A DNA stretch of 64,000 bases, taken from positions 62,001 to 126,000 of the forward strand of contig JAAKBF010000092.1 of assembly GCA_012656075.1 (NCBI GenBank). The letters are read 5' to 3'. The notes under the pieces were generated by a model. The model did no database searches. It was not told where the DNA came from and saw only the letters and a program-made list of their open reading frames with translations. Made by a program: the position numbers and the translations under genes. Origin of the DNA: Phytophthora hibernalis (Eukaryota > Oomycota > Peronosporomycetes > Peronosporales > Peronosporaceae). This document shows, piece by piece, positions 10,423-22,623 of the stretch (the stretch's first letter is position 1; each line of letters starts with the position of its first letter).

Positions 10423-10812
10423 TCATTGAGGGCATGTTGCCAGGCGTTGGCACGCACAGATCACCGCCGTCTCGGTTGGATGGCGACCCTCTTGTCTCTG
10501 GCGCGCTCGTCGACCGAGCACTACCCAACCTTCTTCACTAAGAGCTTTCGTGTAGAACCGCACTATGCTCTTGAGCACTAAGGAGTTAAAGAAAAGGATG
10601 CAAATTGGAAAGTGATCACCAGAGGCGCTCGGGTATTGAGCTTCTGTGACTGTGAACGCTGGAGGAAAGCTTTCGGCTACAAACCCTTCTTGAACTATTA
10701 CTACGCAGGGATCATGGCCGCTCTGTTGGTCTGTCGCCGTTACTTCACGGTGTTGAGTATCTCCTTCCGGACATTTATATTCAGTTCTCCCAGGAGGCGA
10801 TGCTAGTGTCAA
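10423..10812 (-). pseudogene. LINE-type endonuclease fragment
   Basis: The minus-strand frame contains TVTEAQYPSASGDHFPICI (about 10603-10650), which resembles the final (S)DHFPV motif of the AP-endonuclease domain of non-LTR retrotransposons. No other endonuclease motif (N, E, or the GDFN-like block) is preserved in frame. Orientation is opposite to the LINE reverse transcriptase just downstream, so this is probably a separate or inverted fragment. The assignment rests on one motif. Confidence 0.4.
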
Positions 10813-11394
10813 CGTCCTCCACCCTGTTCGCCAGTGAGTCCGTATACTCCTGCAGTATCGACTCGTTTACCTTCTTAACGGCTTCATTCATGGAAGCAGA
10901 GCAGCATGTGCTCGGAAAGTCACTTGCACTGCGACAGTGCATCCCGAGATTCACCTCTGGAGTGTGTTTTGGTTGGTGTTCTACTTTTGTTGGTGATGCT
11001 CACGACTGAGCTGTTGTGCTGTGCTGATCGCCGGAACGATGGCGCACCCACAAACGCCAGGCTGCAATGGTGATGCTCGAAGCAAAACCTGCGGCGGCTG
11101 CAGCATCAGGAATGCAGATATTGCGGGAGCAGACAGCAGGGGCACGATCTACCAATAAAACTATCACCGGCATGGTGGATGGGTTATCTCTAGACGATAT
11201 TCAGTGAGGCACGCCGCGTCAGAGAGTACGAGCAGCGATCACAGACTGTCTGGGGATCCGAACATGGGTTAGGTGGCAACGACTATTCCGAAAAGCGGGA
11301 ATAAGGTTGGGAAAACATTCAAACAACTCTTCTGCAGAGTGGGCCGCAAATACGTGGATAACGTCATTCACAGCCTTGATGCGGCGGACGGCCA

Positions 11395-13050
11395 CCCAAT
11401 CAGAGGTTCCACGACAAGGCCAATAGGCCTTGGCCCTGTTACTGTGTAGATTTGTGCAAAGCCTACGATTCCGTCGACAGAGAGTACCTGTACGCTGTAT
11501 TGCTATGGCTGGGTTTCCCTGAGAAGTACGTTGACGCGATAAAGGCGTGCACGAGGGGACTAAAGTCCGCTTTCTAGTGAACGGGTACACGTCCCGGTGG
11601 GTCAGAGTCACCGGTGATATCCGTTAAGGGTGTTCACTGGCCCCGCTCCTATTCATTATAGTATTGAATGCCCTCTAGATGCGCATCGACGAGGACAAAG
11701 CGGTCTCTGGGATCGCGATTAGGTGCAAAGCTGGGATGTTACATCTCAACGTGGGAGGTTTTGCAGACGACACTGCATGCTACCCGCAGAGGTGTATTTC
11801 ATCATGGACATCACCAGGGTCTTTGCGCTGGCATCCGGACTCAGGTTAAATGAGAGCAAAACAAAGGTGATTGCGCTCAACTCAGCGCTGCTTGCAACGA
11901 TGGTCAGGTTGCCGCACATATTGCATTTGCAAGAGAAGGTGGCGCTCGGACGTTACCACGTGTGCAGCACCCCTGATGTCCAGTACAACTGGCAGGTCAC
12001 ACGCAACCAACTCGTAGCACGGTTCACACTGGCGGAGCAAAAGACGACCACCGTTGACCAGAGAAGTATGATTACAATGGCGGTCATATTGTCCAAGCTG
12101 ATGTATCTGGGAAGACACCAGTGACTTTCCAAGGGCGTAGTCACCGATTTTCAACGCATTATCCACAATTTTGTGTGGCACACGAGGTCCACAGTGGAGA
12201 AAATTGGAGGGAAGGCGTGGCTCAGCGCGACAGTGGCTGGTCTCCCTCGCAAGGACGGTCTATTGGCAGTGCCGGACCTGAAAGTGGAACTGGTTGCGAT
12301 GGTGGCGGCTACGGTGACCAACTGGTCGGTCGAGGCCAACAGAGATGAGCTCGTTGTAGGCGATATCCTGACGAACACGGGAGGGGCCGACTGCAGGACA
12401 GGAACGTACGTCTCATCAACCCAGATCCCACTACCCCAGCCTACGGAACCCAATGAGGGCCACGGGGTTGCATGTTAGCAACACATACGGCGGGATGGCG
12501 AGGCTCGAGTCCAAGGCAGCTATGGTTCAGGCACTGCACAGTTCAAAGGACTGGTGGAGATACACTGGGTCGGTCAGGGTGCTGGTACACTACGGGGGCG
12601 GTTGACGACTTGTATCTGACAACGGAGGCAGCAACGTTTGGACACTACTGTGTGGAGTGGCTACCTTACGTGATGCTGTCGACTTTACGGCTAATATCCG
12701 GGAGGGGGAACTCCAACACGAGGTTCCGACTACTGATCAGACCGGGTGTGCAACTGAAAGACATTGTCCACTGGAGATTGACGGCAAATGGGAACTTGGT
12801 TATAACTGCCATCCAGACGACCTTCACTAATGGTACACGGAGGCTAATTGGAGACCTGATGACAGCGCTAGTTGCCGACATTAATGTTGTATACCCGTGG
12901 TGGCTTTGTTACTGCAGCAAGTCATGTTGGACACGGACCGTGTGGCCGTTCAAGTGCTTTAGCAACATCTCAATAGTAAGGGAATTTTCAGTAGACCACT
13001 ATCAACATCCACCAACCTCTCGGCGAACGGAGAAAGTCGATATCAAATGA
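11395..13050 (+). pseudogene. Degenerate LINE (non-LTR) reverse transcriptase
   Basis: Plus-strand pieces in shifting frames spell a non-LTR reverse transcriptase. At about 11440-11575 VDLCKAYDSVDREYLYAVLL carries the first catalytic Asp region (D.. KAYDSV) followed by GFPEKYVDAIK. At about 11620-11660 is a GDIR/GC-SLAPLLFIIVLNAL block. The FADDTA box (YxDD equivalent) lies at about 11755-11775. Downstream, 11960-12360 encodes the post-RT region (AVILSKLMYLGRHQ, FVWHTRSTVEKIGGKAWLSA, GLPRKDGLLAVPDLK), as seen in oomycete LINE proteins. Stops and frameshifts are frequent, so it is inactive. No poly-A or target-site duplication was located. Confidence 0.75.
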
Positions 13051-16003
13051 ATAATGCGGATGAACGAAAAATAATTCAACCATTTACAGACGTTGATGAT
13101 GGTTTTGCAGTTGAACTAGCAGCGCGAGTAAACCAGTCCACAAGGCTGATCCAAACGCACCCGAGTGGCATCTGAACCCAACAAATTCACTTATCGTTTG
13201 AATTCCTTCCGGGGTTTTGCCCACCGAGACACATCACCCTTGAAAGTCTCGGGTGGGGGTGAATATATTGTGCCCCGACTGACGCAGTCGTGGCCTGTTG
13301 GACAGCTTGTACCAAGTCGCAGTGTGTCTGAATGCTCATGTCGGCCTTGTTCGTGTCTAGAGGTGCTGTTCCGGGTCCAGCTAGGCGCCGCTCATTCGTG
13401 AGCTGCAGGTAAAAACACCTTGCTCTCTTTTGGTAGTACCGTAGTGGATTGGCTCCTCGTGAGAACCAGAGATCAGGCGTTGTGGGAAATTGAGTACCAT
13501 TAAGCATGCTACAAGCAGGGCTAAGGCGCCTGTAAGGTGCATACTGGAAGGCGCGTCGCACTGCAGATGCGGTGCTCGTAGATGGGTGGTCCGTCCACCA
13601 GAGGGAATACAACCGAGCGGCGAACGAGGTCGTAAGCTTGGTGAGGACGACGTCTACTGACATGGAGTGAGAGGCGACAGATAAAAAGACGCAAGCAGAC
13701 AAATTGACGGCGATCAGCAGGTTGGGGGAGCCCGACGTGATTCGCTGGGTGGGCGTGTACGGGGATCAGGACCTCACGGATTCCGCCACGGGAACAGTGT
13801 AACCCCTAGAGCAGGCGGTGGATACCAGTGCAAAGCGAACATAATGTAGTGTTTCCCGGATTGTAGCTGCAACTTGTAAACAAACGACGATGCAGGAGCC
13901 ACCCTGCTCGGTCCTAGGCCGAGTGTACTGGTTGATAACTAGATGGAAGATTGAGAAGTGAAGTCCAGGTCTGATGGTAACCTGCCCTTCGCTGGTTTAC
14001 TTCTGCCAGCCATATGCAAAGGCGTCCCCATGGTGGCTAGAGAAATAAGAGCCGGAATATAGTGCACAGAGCCTAAAAGGCAATATGTAGCTCAACAATA
14101 CTAAGTTCCTCATGTAGACCGGGTCAGGCACTGAACGTCAGACCGGATTGAAATATGTGACCCATTGCATGATGCTGGCGGCAGTCAGACACATCTGGGT
14201 CAGCTGTAATCATGACTGTGATCAGATGCTGGGGTAGCGGTGTGTGACACCAAGGTGTAATCCCCGGCATCCACTACACATAATCATCACCGCAAAATCG
14301 ACTGGCGCAGTACTGGCGGCGAACGGGTATGGGCGTTAGGTGTCGTTAGGAGAAACACTAAATGATATTATTGTACCTCACTTCAATGCAATCATCTGCT
14401 TCCGAGCTGGATTCCCCACTCCCACTTCACGTCGCACTGCAATACGATACCCAAAAATTAAATTCATGTAAACCGTTGCAAGTCAAAGCAACAAACCGAA
14501 AAACACATCCATGACATCCCGATTCCGTGGCAGCTTCATTGGCAAGAAGCTTCCTCACCCACCTGTGATAGCTCCGTTAAGACACCCCTTGTCCTTCTGA
14601 CTGTGTTACCGTGATAGATCGGTCGGTTCAGCCTGCAGCACGCAGGTTATCACAAAGACAAGCCAGTCTCTGTAGCCCACATGTCACTGCGCCAGCCCCA
14701 TGAGATTAACGGCTTCCAAAGGAGGAAATATAACAAACACACGTAAAAATCTAAGTAGCTCAGTAGCGCATCTCCTACACTAAACACAAACAGGGCGGGT
14801 CGAGATGCCCTTCTGCCGCTGTGCACGGCTGCGAACACTCGGCCACATAATGCTCCAGCGTCACGGTTGTCAACGTATGGGGTCCGCGCCACACTACACC
14901 ACACCACATTTCAAAATTCCTCCGAGCAACTCCTAGCAAGCAGCGTCGCAACCATTCGCTGGCGGAGCGCCCAGCGCACGCACGCCGAAGACACTGGGCC
15001 TGAGTGCGACAGATCTGTCCTCGCAGACGCTGTATCACGGCGACACAATCGAGTATTTTCGCGTGCCTTTGTTTGGGGTGATTACAAAGGCCACGTGTAG
15101 CTGTAGTGAATCGCGTTGACGGAAGTGGTGTGGAGTTCCCGATCGCTGTCAACACGCAGGAGATCATCCCGCAGGACATGATGATGAGGAGGGTGGCGGA
15201 CCGCTTCGGCGAGGCGCTGCCACCAAGTGGCGGAAACTTCGGACGTGCCACCTGAGTGGTTGGTCTTTCGCGTCTCCTTCGAGGGCCAGTGCTCTCAAAA
15301 AGGCTCTCGAGCGCGGTGTTGTGGATTATATCGATACATTACATAAGGCGCTTCGGCATATGCCCGAGGAGATCGTTCCGGAAAGCCCGCAGTTGGACTT
15401 TCTCAGCCCTCAGCAGCCAGACCAAGAAACTAAGGAGCCGCCCATCACACGCGTTGATGACTTGTCGTCGCTTCCGAGCCAAGAATATCGAAGCTCTAGT
15501 CCTGGAATACACGAATAGCACGAGGAAACTGTTGAAAATCCGTGTATTTTACCGAGATTATCGACCTAGTATCGTTACAGGAGAAGGCTTCCCAGGAAGT
15601 GGCGTCGAGCGGGTCGGTGGCGTGCGACGCGAGTCTCTTCAGCGACGCAATGATGGGGGAGCAGCTGCGTACCTGAATTCAGTCCCTAATCGCGAGCTAA
15701 TATCTGGCACCAACCCACGAAGCGGAACGGACAGTGGTTGATGCCGAGATTACGGAAATGCAAGGATCAAGCGAAGTGTACAATTACGAGTAGCGGAAAA
15801 CATATACACTACGCAAGGACTGTGAACGCCGTCCAGATCCAGAGCATTCTCCGTTCACCCGAGGTGAAGTCGCGGCTCCGCAACATGCATGCTTGATGCG
15901 CCTCATTTCCTGAGACTCCTTCCTAAGAAGCTGCACTGCCTATCCAAGAGGTGCCGCGGCCCGACGGCATCGTACGTGCAGTACCAGCGGTATAACCCTT
16001 CGC
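13051..16003. other. Decayed sequence without identifiable gene
   Basis: Short frames only. At 15130-15520 consecutive frames read AVNTQEIIPQDMMMRRVADR and then DYIDTLHKALRHMPEEIVPE, which looks like the remains of a real protein broken by shifts. I cannot name it. It may be the 5' part of the SET-domain pseudogene that follows. The 13187-13702 region may be 3' LINE sequence. Confidence 0.4.
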
Positions 16004-16596
16004 GACATAGGTGAGTTTGACCCTTGCCAATGCATTTGGGACTGCTTCCTGGACTCGTGTAAGAACGTCGCGAGTGCAACGTTCTGCACTCCAAGATACT
16101 GCAGCCTGGCGGCACGTTGCAGCAACGCTCATCGGACTCTAAATGCACTGAGACTCTTCGACACTGATCGAGTGGGGATAGGAGTGTTCACGACGACCAC
16201 CCTGGATGAAGAGACGTGCTGGGCGAGCATTGCAGGGGGTTGAAGGAGTTTCCTGCCATTGTGGAAAGGCAGCCAGATCAGGCGGTGAAGCAAAACAGCA
16301 GCTTCACGTTGTTTTACAATGCCAAGTCCTTCAACCAGAAATTCATCTACGTTGACACGCTAAAGAGCGGCTCGACAACCCGCTTCATTTGCCACGCGTG
16401 CGATCCCAACGCGACGTTCATAGAACAGTAGCACGGCTCGAGCGTGAAAGTTGTGGTTAAGATGATCAGAGATTTTAGCGCTGGTGCTCAGATCACCGTT
16501 CATTACGGAAACGAGCGGTGGTTCCGGTGTATATGCGACAACTGCTGGAACGCAGATGACAAGCAGAGCGAAGGTTATACAGCACACGAAGCCTAG
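16004..16596 (+). pseudogene. AWS-SET-postSET histone methyltransferase pseudogene
   Basis: The C-terminal catalytic region of a SET-domain lysine methyltransferase is readable across two frames. An AWS-like Cys-rich part (CQCIWDCFLDSCKN, FCTPRYCSLAARC) precedes the SET start (DRVGIGVFTTTTL). The frame changes near 16205-16215. The SET core then follows (LFYNAKSFNQKFIYVDTL, RFICHACDPNATF), where HACDPNA corresponds to the canonical NHSCxPN motif. After it come ITVHYGNERW and the post-SET triad CICDNC. An in-frame TAG at 16429 splits the domain. The N-terminal half of a normal gene is absent. Such proteins methylate histone H3 tails; this copy cannot, given the stop plus frameshift. It sits among transposon pieces and is probably a dispersed, dead duplicate. 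Confidence 0.8.
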
Positions 16597-17183
16597 AAGA
16601 AGAAAGAAGATATTGCACATTACGTTGGTATAACTAATCTCTAGAAATAGAAAACGATGAAAACACTCACTCGCGTGGTAGACTTCCAGTTTGCTGATGC
16701 GTGTATGCATTAATTGACCTGTCATATGCTCATTCACTGTTTTGCGTGTGCTGAGTTACTCATATCTCAACGCCGGCCCATTTGATCGAGGGCGCCCGAC
16801 ATTTTCGATCACAACGACGTCCGTTCGTTTGCGCTTACGTCGCGAACCCAGGATTTCTCTACCGCTACTGTCCACACTTGCAGCACGCTGTAGCGCGAAA
16901 AGCACGTGTATACAGAAACCGAACCCAAACCAATAGTTGCATCCAAACCACTGCTGTTGTAGATCGACTGACCAGCCACCCCACGGCTGCCCCTTCAACT
17001 CCATTCGGGCGTAGTTGGCCCCCATCTGAGCTGCCACAGCTATTCCTTCTTCGCCCCGTTTGTCGCGTGGGCCACTACGACCCGAGGAGTGCGCAATGAC
17101 ACGACTCGCAGTTTTGACTGAGATCCAGCAATGACACCATCGACAGTTTGCCCCTCAGTCAGACCTAACAAATTATACCCGTC
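16597..17183. other. No gene recognised
   Basis: Overlapping short frames on both strands share no domain and no signal that I recognise. A basic RRKRKR run on the minus strand near 16830 may be a remnant of a transposon protein. Confidence 0.35.
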
Positions 17184-17839
17184 TCAGCTCCGACACACGG
17201 TGCCCGAGGGTTGCAGTCGAACCGCGCTAAATTCAAATGCTCGCGCGCTACTAGACTGATCTAGGCAGCAGGCACTTAATTCTCTTAGCAGAGATCCTAT
17301 TTTCAAACGACGACGCAGAGTATAGTCACGCTTTAAAAGACCGTTAAAATTCTCCACCGGGATTTTCGTTTTTGCAAACCCGGTCGGTGTCATGTACGCC
17401 TGCCACCTTTTATTGCTGCCAGTCAACCACTGTGGATAGATATACTTCGCAAAAGGCAGTAACCCATGTTCTTGAACAATTTTCAGCCAATCATATACCT
17501 TAAATATTTCAGCACAGAACGCGTTCTTCACTTGGACCAGGGCCTCAATGCCGTACCCGCCGCGATTGCTGATGACCCGTTTGTTTTCAAGAAGGCAAGT
17601 GCAGTGTCTTGAGCTTTCTCGCCAAAGGTCAGCACCTCGCTTTTGTATGCTGTGGACACAGTGTCAAGCTGGAATCCTGTCGGTAAGAACAGCATCCTGT
17701 ACCCTGTTATGTGTCTAAACTCGTAAAGCGTCGTCTTTTTACAGAGCGGGATGTATACACACGCGGCTCGGTGGTGAACCACTTGTACCAGACTGCTACA
17801 AGCGACTGCGAGCATTTCTTTGTTTGCCGCACAGGTCAA
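17184..17839 (-). pseudogene. MULE-like transposase C-terminal fragment
   Basis: Two abutting minus-strand frames (17839-17528 and 17531-17184) read through a typical oomycete MULE segment: YMTPTGFAKTKIPVENFNGL and then LLKRDYTLRRRLKIGSLLREL. In the family this block carries the third catalytic acidic residue (the E of N(P)xE) just upstream of the SWIM finger. No SWIM finger follows. The fragment is cut by a frame change near 17530. A short direct repeat (CACTTGGACCAGGGCCT) links 17530 and 19665, suggesting that pieces of the same element lie on both sides of the Crypton remnant. Confidence 0.6.
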
Positions 17840-17928
17840 TGGGTCGGTGGGTTAGTCTGCAATTCTGCTGGAAGCTTTGATGCAGAGTCCGCCGTATCGT
17901 CTCGGGTGCGTGTTGTTGAACTGTCAAA

Positions 17929-18827
17929 TCAGGTACACAACTGCGCCTCCACGGCTAACATTCGCTCATCTAGTCTCTTGTTTGGAAGGATGAGTATATC
18001 GATCTGCTCGGACTGGCGCTTCAAGAGGTCGAGAACAGCAGTAGTTTTGGTATCGTCATCGTGACTATCGGCCAATACAGGCCGGGGATGGAAAGAACAT
18101 TTGATAGTTTCGCTCCACGCCAGCACTTTCGCCTCACTGATTGCCCGAGCCGACATGGCTTCCTCATTCTGATGACGAATGCATTTGTGTCCGACAGCAG
18201 CATTTCAGGGTAGTGCATGACGAGCGTAGCTGTCAGGACCTCTACAACATCCTCATCGATGTTAAGATTTGTATCAGCAAAGACCATCGTGTTGGCGAAG
18301 AGCAGCGTCTGCAGCTTTTGAGCGCGCGCCAAAATCGGTTGATCAAGTGCACGCAATGAAGTAAGCCGAGCGCCTTCTTTCGGCTTCCACTCCCTTAAAA
18401 CGCGCGCTACTTGTTGATCGGCTAGCGTTGTGCCTAACATGTATCCGAAGGCCTTATTAACACGATCTAGCTGCCAACTCCCCGCTCGATTATCTAGTTT
18501 TCAGCGAGAATACCATCGTTGGCGTGCATTGCGCCACCAACGACGAAATGAATGCGAGGTAAGTCCAGATGTGAGTCTCACCTGTTTTGCATCCGCGGTT
18601 TCCTTGATTCTAACCAATAACCTGTTAACGTAGGCTTGTGCACCAGGGACTGCTCGCTTGGTTGATAGTTGCTCTACCGCTGTATGTTGCTCGTCGGCAT
18701 CAAAAAGATCCACTAGACTCAGTTCCTCTTTATCTTCCACGTTAGCAGCGCTACGCTTCGTAGTAAAAAATTGAGGGAACAAACGCCTGCATAGATGGGG
18801 TGCACGATTAGCCCCGAAACTGAACAC
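17929..18827 (-). mobile_element. Crypton-type tyrosine recombinase remnant
   Basis: Read on the minus strand, 18827-18501 ends in GLTSHSFRR, the H-x-x-R box of tyrosine recombinases. After a one-base shift it continues GGAMHANDGILAEN, then a TAG stop, then IIERG. After another shift it reads WQLDRVNKAFGYMLGTTLAD (18440 region), containing the W and Y positions of the C-terminal active site. KPKEGARLTSLRALDQPILA and a C-terminal Leu/Glu-rich segment (LLKRQSEQIDILI) follow. This order matches oomycete Cryptons, DNA transposons that use only a YR. The N-terminal first catalytic Arg is not visible. Frameshifts and the stop make it inactive. Confidence 0.65.
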
Positions 18828-19230
18828 AAGATGCGCTACCGCCTTCTTGTGTGCAACGCGGAAGGGTGCTGTGACGCAAGCGACCTCCAGCGCACGTGGC
18901 GCGGGAAGATCCTGACGTACCTGGACTTAGAACACACCTCGTTCTTCGAGTACGGCTAGCACAGCACTCTGACGGTGTCCCCAAGGCGCAAGAAGCTGTC
19001 AACGACTCAGAAGGCGTTCTTCCGTGAGCTGACAGAGAATCTCTTGCGGCCGATGCGGATCGTTGTCAGGCAAGTTTGCGATCCCTGGTGGAGGAGCTGC
19101 CTTCACTAAAACTGTGCAGAACTTGTGAATCATTATGGCCGTACGAAGATGTAGAATCATGATCACGTCGAGGAACTCAAGACCTGGGTGCACGACCACG
19201 CTAAACATTCTCCAGCGTTGGGTGGATTTG
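18795..19230 (+). pseudogene. MULE-like transposase N-terminal fragment
   Basis: From about 18795 the plus strand reads MGCTISPETEHKMRYRLLVC, then a CCDASDLQRTWRGKILTYL block and, after an in-frame TAG at about 18957, PRRKKLSTTQKAFFRELTEN followed by LLRPMRI. A last piece (VNHYGRTKM, HVEELKTWVHDHA) lies at 19100-19195. Its Cys pair and QRTWRGK segment resemble the N-terminal region of another oomycete MULE protein. It faces away from the MULE C-terminal piece at 17184-17839, so the two are not one simple element. Later sequence to about 19600 has no clear catalytic motif. Confidence 0.55.
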
Positions 19231-20554
19231 CATTGAACCGTTTTTGCTCGTTCGTGTTCTATGGTGCCTATTTCCAGAACACCAACATGAGCTGTTCTAG
19301 CCAGGGAATTTTGAGCCAGGAAATGGCGAGCATGAAAAAGGCGATTTTGGCTCCCCGTACCTGTGCTTGTGTGCGAAGCTCCTTGAAGTCGCTGGTTGCA
19401 CATATGCACGGTATTCTATTCTTATGCATGTGGTCGAGTTGTCGACTTATGTACTCGCGCCGATACCGTCTCTACAAGAGGAGACAGTGCGCGCACTTGT
19501 GCCCGACAGTAGTGCACTTCGACGGCCATTTGAAAAATGATCGGTGGGCTGTAGCTGCCGCTCTCGGACTTTACTTGGACAACGTGTGGAATTTCCACAC
19601 GTTCTGAAAACCACAAGCCCACATCGTGGCTAAGCTAAAAACCCTAACCTACGCTTGACTCCCCACTTGGACCAGGGCCTTAATGCGCTCCGCAAGCTTC
19701 AGTGGGAACCGTTAATCTCACATCCATTTTCCTAAACGGCACCCCACGTACCATCTAGTTGGTACGTCATTTCTATAGCAGCTCACATTTCTATCGCATT
19801 AACGACAACCCGAAGGTTTGAGCATGGGATTTAATAAGGTTTACCACCGTGAGGGCGCTGTGCACTTGGACCGCGACTCGCGAATGCTGGTGAAAGGAAG
19901 TGTTAGCCACAAGCTGAGACCCTCACAACTTCTCGCGTTACAGCTGCCCCCACACACATACCGATGTACTACAAACAGCGAGTATTAATAGTCTCTGGTG
20001 CTGTGGGGAAGCTTTGGGAAATTGTTGATCGGTTTGTTAGTACTACATGTACAAGCTTCGTGGGGGCCTCTCACATGAAAGGCTGCTTGAACGACGATAC
20101 ATTTTTGGTAACTTATAAAAAATATTGCGAGATTTTCGGAACTGAAATATTTCCGGTGATATTATAGTACACACCCAGGTAGCAGCAGGAGTTTCCTTCA
20201 GTCTGAAGATTTTGATTCAAGACTCTTCAGACCTACCTAACGTGTCATTTTTATCGCAAGACAAGGTGGTATGTTGCCTGGGGATCACTGAAGGTGTCGG
20301 ATCGTCGTACTATTATTTAATAGTATTCGCGTAAGCTTATGTTTCTTGAGTGCCAGGCGCCGCTTGTTCTATCCCCTGATGTGTCGCCATTTTGACAAAC
20401 TGCTAAGTTTCTCGACAACCTGGTCACCGCCTACGATTTGCTCGCTGTCCGTAGCAGTCTTTCGATCGGACTGCAACTCGTCGTACTCGAGCTACCCAAC
20501 ACACACAGCGAACAGGTTGACATTTTCCAATTGACTTCCACTTGCAAGAACAAG
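19231..20554. other. Transposon debris and upstream region of protease gene 1
   Basis: 19665-19690 repeats the CACTTGGACCAGGGCC word from 17530. Nothing else to about 20160 is recognisable. From 20160 to 20554 lies the upstream region of the first protease gene. Its last 35 bases (CATTTTCCAATTGACTTCCA) are conserved upstream of the second protease gene at about 22593-22612 and probably belong to the 5' UTR/core promoter. Confidence 0.5.
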
Positions 20555-21494
20555 ATGCAGTCGAATTCAAGCAACTCCTTCTCCACACGCCGCCTTCTCG
20601 CCATCATCGCCGTAGTTGGTATCGGCGCATCCTCATCTGTCGTATCGGCTGCGAACGCCACCAGCCAAGCAAACACTTTCGGTGACGTCACCTCGGCAGT
20701 AACCAATGTGTCGTGGAAACCCCAACACGTACATCAGCAAGGACTACGTCGACTGGGTTTGGGAAAACCGCATCGGCCCTAACGCCAAGCAGAGTGGCTC
20801 CTCCAACTGGGATGTGACGAAGAACAAGAACTGGATCATGGACCACATCGTGAAGAACAAGGGCTCGCTCAACTACTGCATCCGTTGGGATAGCACCACC
20901 AAGCTCACAAAGAGCGTGGCGTCCAAGTTCGAGGCTATGCTGAACCGCCAGCTCAAGGCGTGGAACCAGTGGCTGGTTGGCTACGACTGCTGGCCGTACA
21001 ACGACATCAAGGTGAACGTCGTGGGCTTTGCCGTGAAGGACTCTTCCAAACTGGACTGGAACGACGACTCGCTCGGCAAAATCTACGAGGGTGATCTTGA
21101 TGGTGATGGCGTGCCGCGGTGTCCCCACAGCTGCTACCGCTTCTACGATAACGCCCCCGGTGCTTGGTCGGACACGGGTGCTTGCGAGGGCGAGCCGTTT
21201 GACATGTACCTGTGGCCTCATGAGGGCCTGGGCGGCGGCCTTGGCGACGACTCGGGCCAGGAAGTGAACATGGAGAGCATGCTCGCCAGCATCGACAACG
21301 AGCAGCTCACGATCGTCGCGCACGAGATCGGCCACGGCTTTGGACTGCCAGATTTCTATGAGGAGGCTGACCTTCCTGGAAACGACTTCCCGGCCTGCAT
21401 AATGCGAGCTGGCGCGTCGGCGTCGGTCACGCCGGCCGATGGCTGGATGCTGCGTCGCGTTCTCGAGAACACCAAGTCTCGCTACGGTTTCTAA
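20555..21494 (+). CDS. Secreted zinc metalloprotease-like protein, copy 1 (two indels)
   Basis: The signal peptide starts at ATG 20555 (MQSNSSNSFSTRRLLAIIAV, cleavage near VVSA|AN). The main frame begins near 20706 and runs to TAA 21494. Between them the frame is lost. Compared base by base with copy 2, one base is missing in the CCTC-GGC region (20694) and one in the G run at 20715-20716. Restoring the length at both would rejoin the frames, which fits sequencing undercalls as well as mutation. The catalytic motif HEIGHGFGLPDFY, that is HExxHxxGxxD, is at about 21330. A Met-turn-like CIMRAG follows about 25 residues later. The zincin motif with Asp as third ligand is known from snapalysin-type (M7) metalloproteases. 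The substrate is unknown; secretion suggests an extracellular or apoplastic role. Confidence 0.75.
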
Positions 21495-22623
21495 ATTGTG
21501 TGTAGTGCTCAGGCATGATTAGAGTTGATGTGAACAAGGACAAAATACAAAAGTTGGTGTAACCTGATCTGATCACTTGGCAATTGACAGGTAAATTTAG
21601 CGTAGGTTGACGCATCTAACAATTAGCTCCTGCTCTTCGATGCCCTTCATAGATTCTACGTATCTTCCTTCTCTTGGTACCGGTACATGTAGCGAGGCTT
21701 GCTCCACTCAAAATAACGTGGTCCGTATTAATGGAGTCGCCTACGTGCAGCATCCAGCAACCCACACTGCACTGGCATAGTGCTTAGAGTTCAGGTCGGT
21801 CAATGACTAGTAACACAATACACCTCACCATTTATTATTATTCATCCAGCAACTTGCGGGCGTTCTGGTAGCTGAGACCGACCTCCGTGTTGGTGTTCAT
21901 GCTGGGGCGCCAGTCGCGTGAAATCCGGGTGATAGCTTTTTGACGTGATCACCTATGTTAATACGGTACGTGTTCCCTTCTTTTTAGGGTGCAGGACGGC
22001 TGACAAAACCTCCCAACCCAATGGTAACTCTTTCGCAATTGCAGCGCATGAGGGCGAGATCATCAACTTAAAAACGTCGCTTGCCAGCTATTCATAATAT
22101 ACGCTGTGGACAACTTGGTGTTGCGCTGATTACATGTAGTGTGTCAGCTGGAAGCCATGCGTCGATGTACACGGTGTACTGTACACCGTGTACATCGACG
22201 CATGGCTTACAGTACACTCCCCATAACGAAATGTCGGCCGCCGTTAAGGGGCAACGTATCAATCACCACAAGGAATCGAAATCACAGTACAGGTCGCCAG
22301 CCTGCAGCCGAGTTGGAGGAATTTGTCTATGAGGGTATGACGTGCGCTTCGAAACGACAACTTTGCTTGCATCAATGACCAACTGCCACGGTGAGAACAA
22401 AAACCAAACTCGCCAGTCGTAAAATGTCGATTTGACCATGGTCATCGTATTTGTCGTAGCTAGCCGCTGTTCCACAGCACCCAGTCGATGGAAAAGGTTG
22501 TTCTGCGGTATGTATACCCTTCGAGATCAAGAGACCAACTACTTGAGCGAGTTCATGTTGTCCGGCAACCGATAGAGCTGTCAGACGTACAGTGTCATTC
22601 TCCAATTGACTTCCAACGTCACA
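21495..22623. other. Spacer between the two protease genes
   Basis: No gene is supported. It contains the perfect palindrome at 22152-22208 and the conserved CATTCTCCAATTGACTTCCA segment just before the second ATG, which is shared with copy 1 and likely promoter/5' UTR. Confidence 0.55.
22152..22208. repeat. Perfect 57-bp palindrome (28-bp arms, 1-nt spacer)
   Basis: AAGCCATGCGTCGATGTACA and the following eight bases (22152-22179) are mirrored exactly at 22181-22208 around a single T. It lies in the spacer between the two protease genes, about 415 bp upstream of the second start. It could extrude as a cruciform or form a long RNA hairpin. No protein-binding family is identifiable. Confidence 0.95.

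Noticed and set aside
20688..21335. 215-codon minus-strand frame
   Set aside because: It is the antisense of the metalloprotease gene with Val/Arg/His-rich composition typical of shadow frames; the plus strand carries the conserved motifs.
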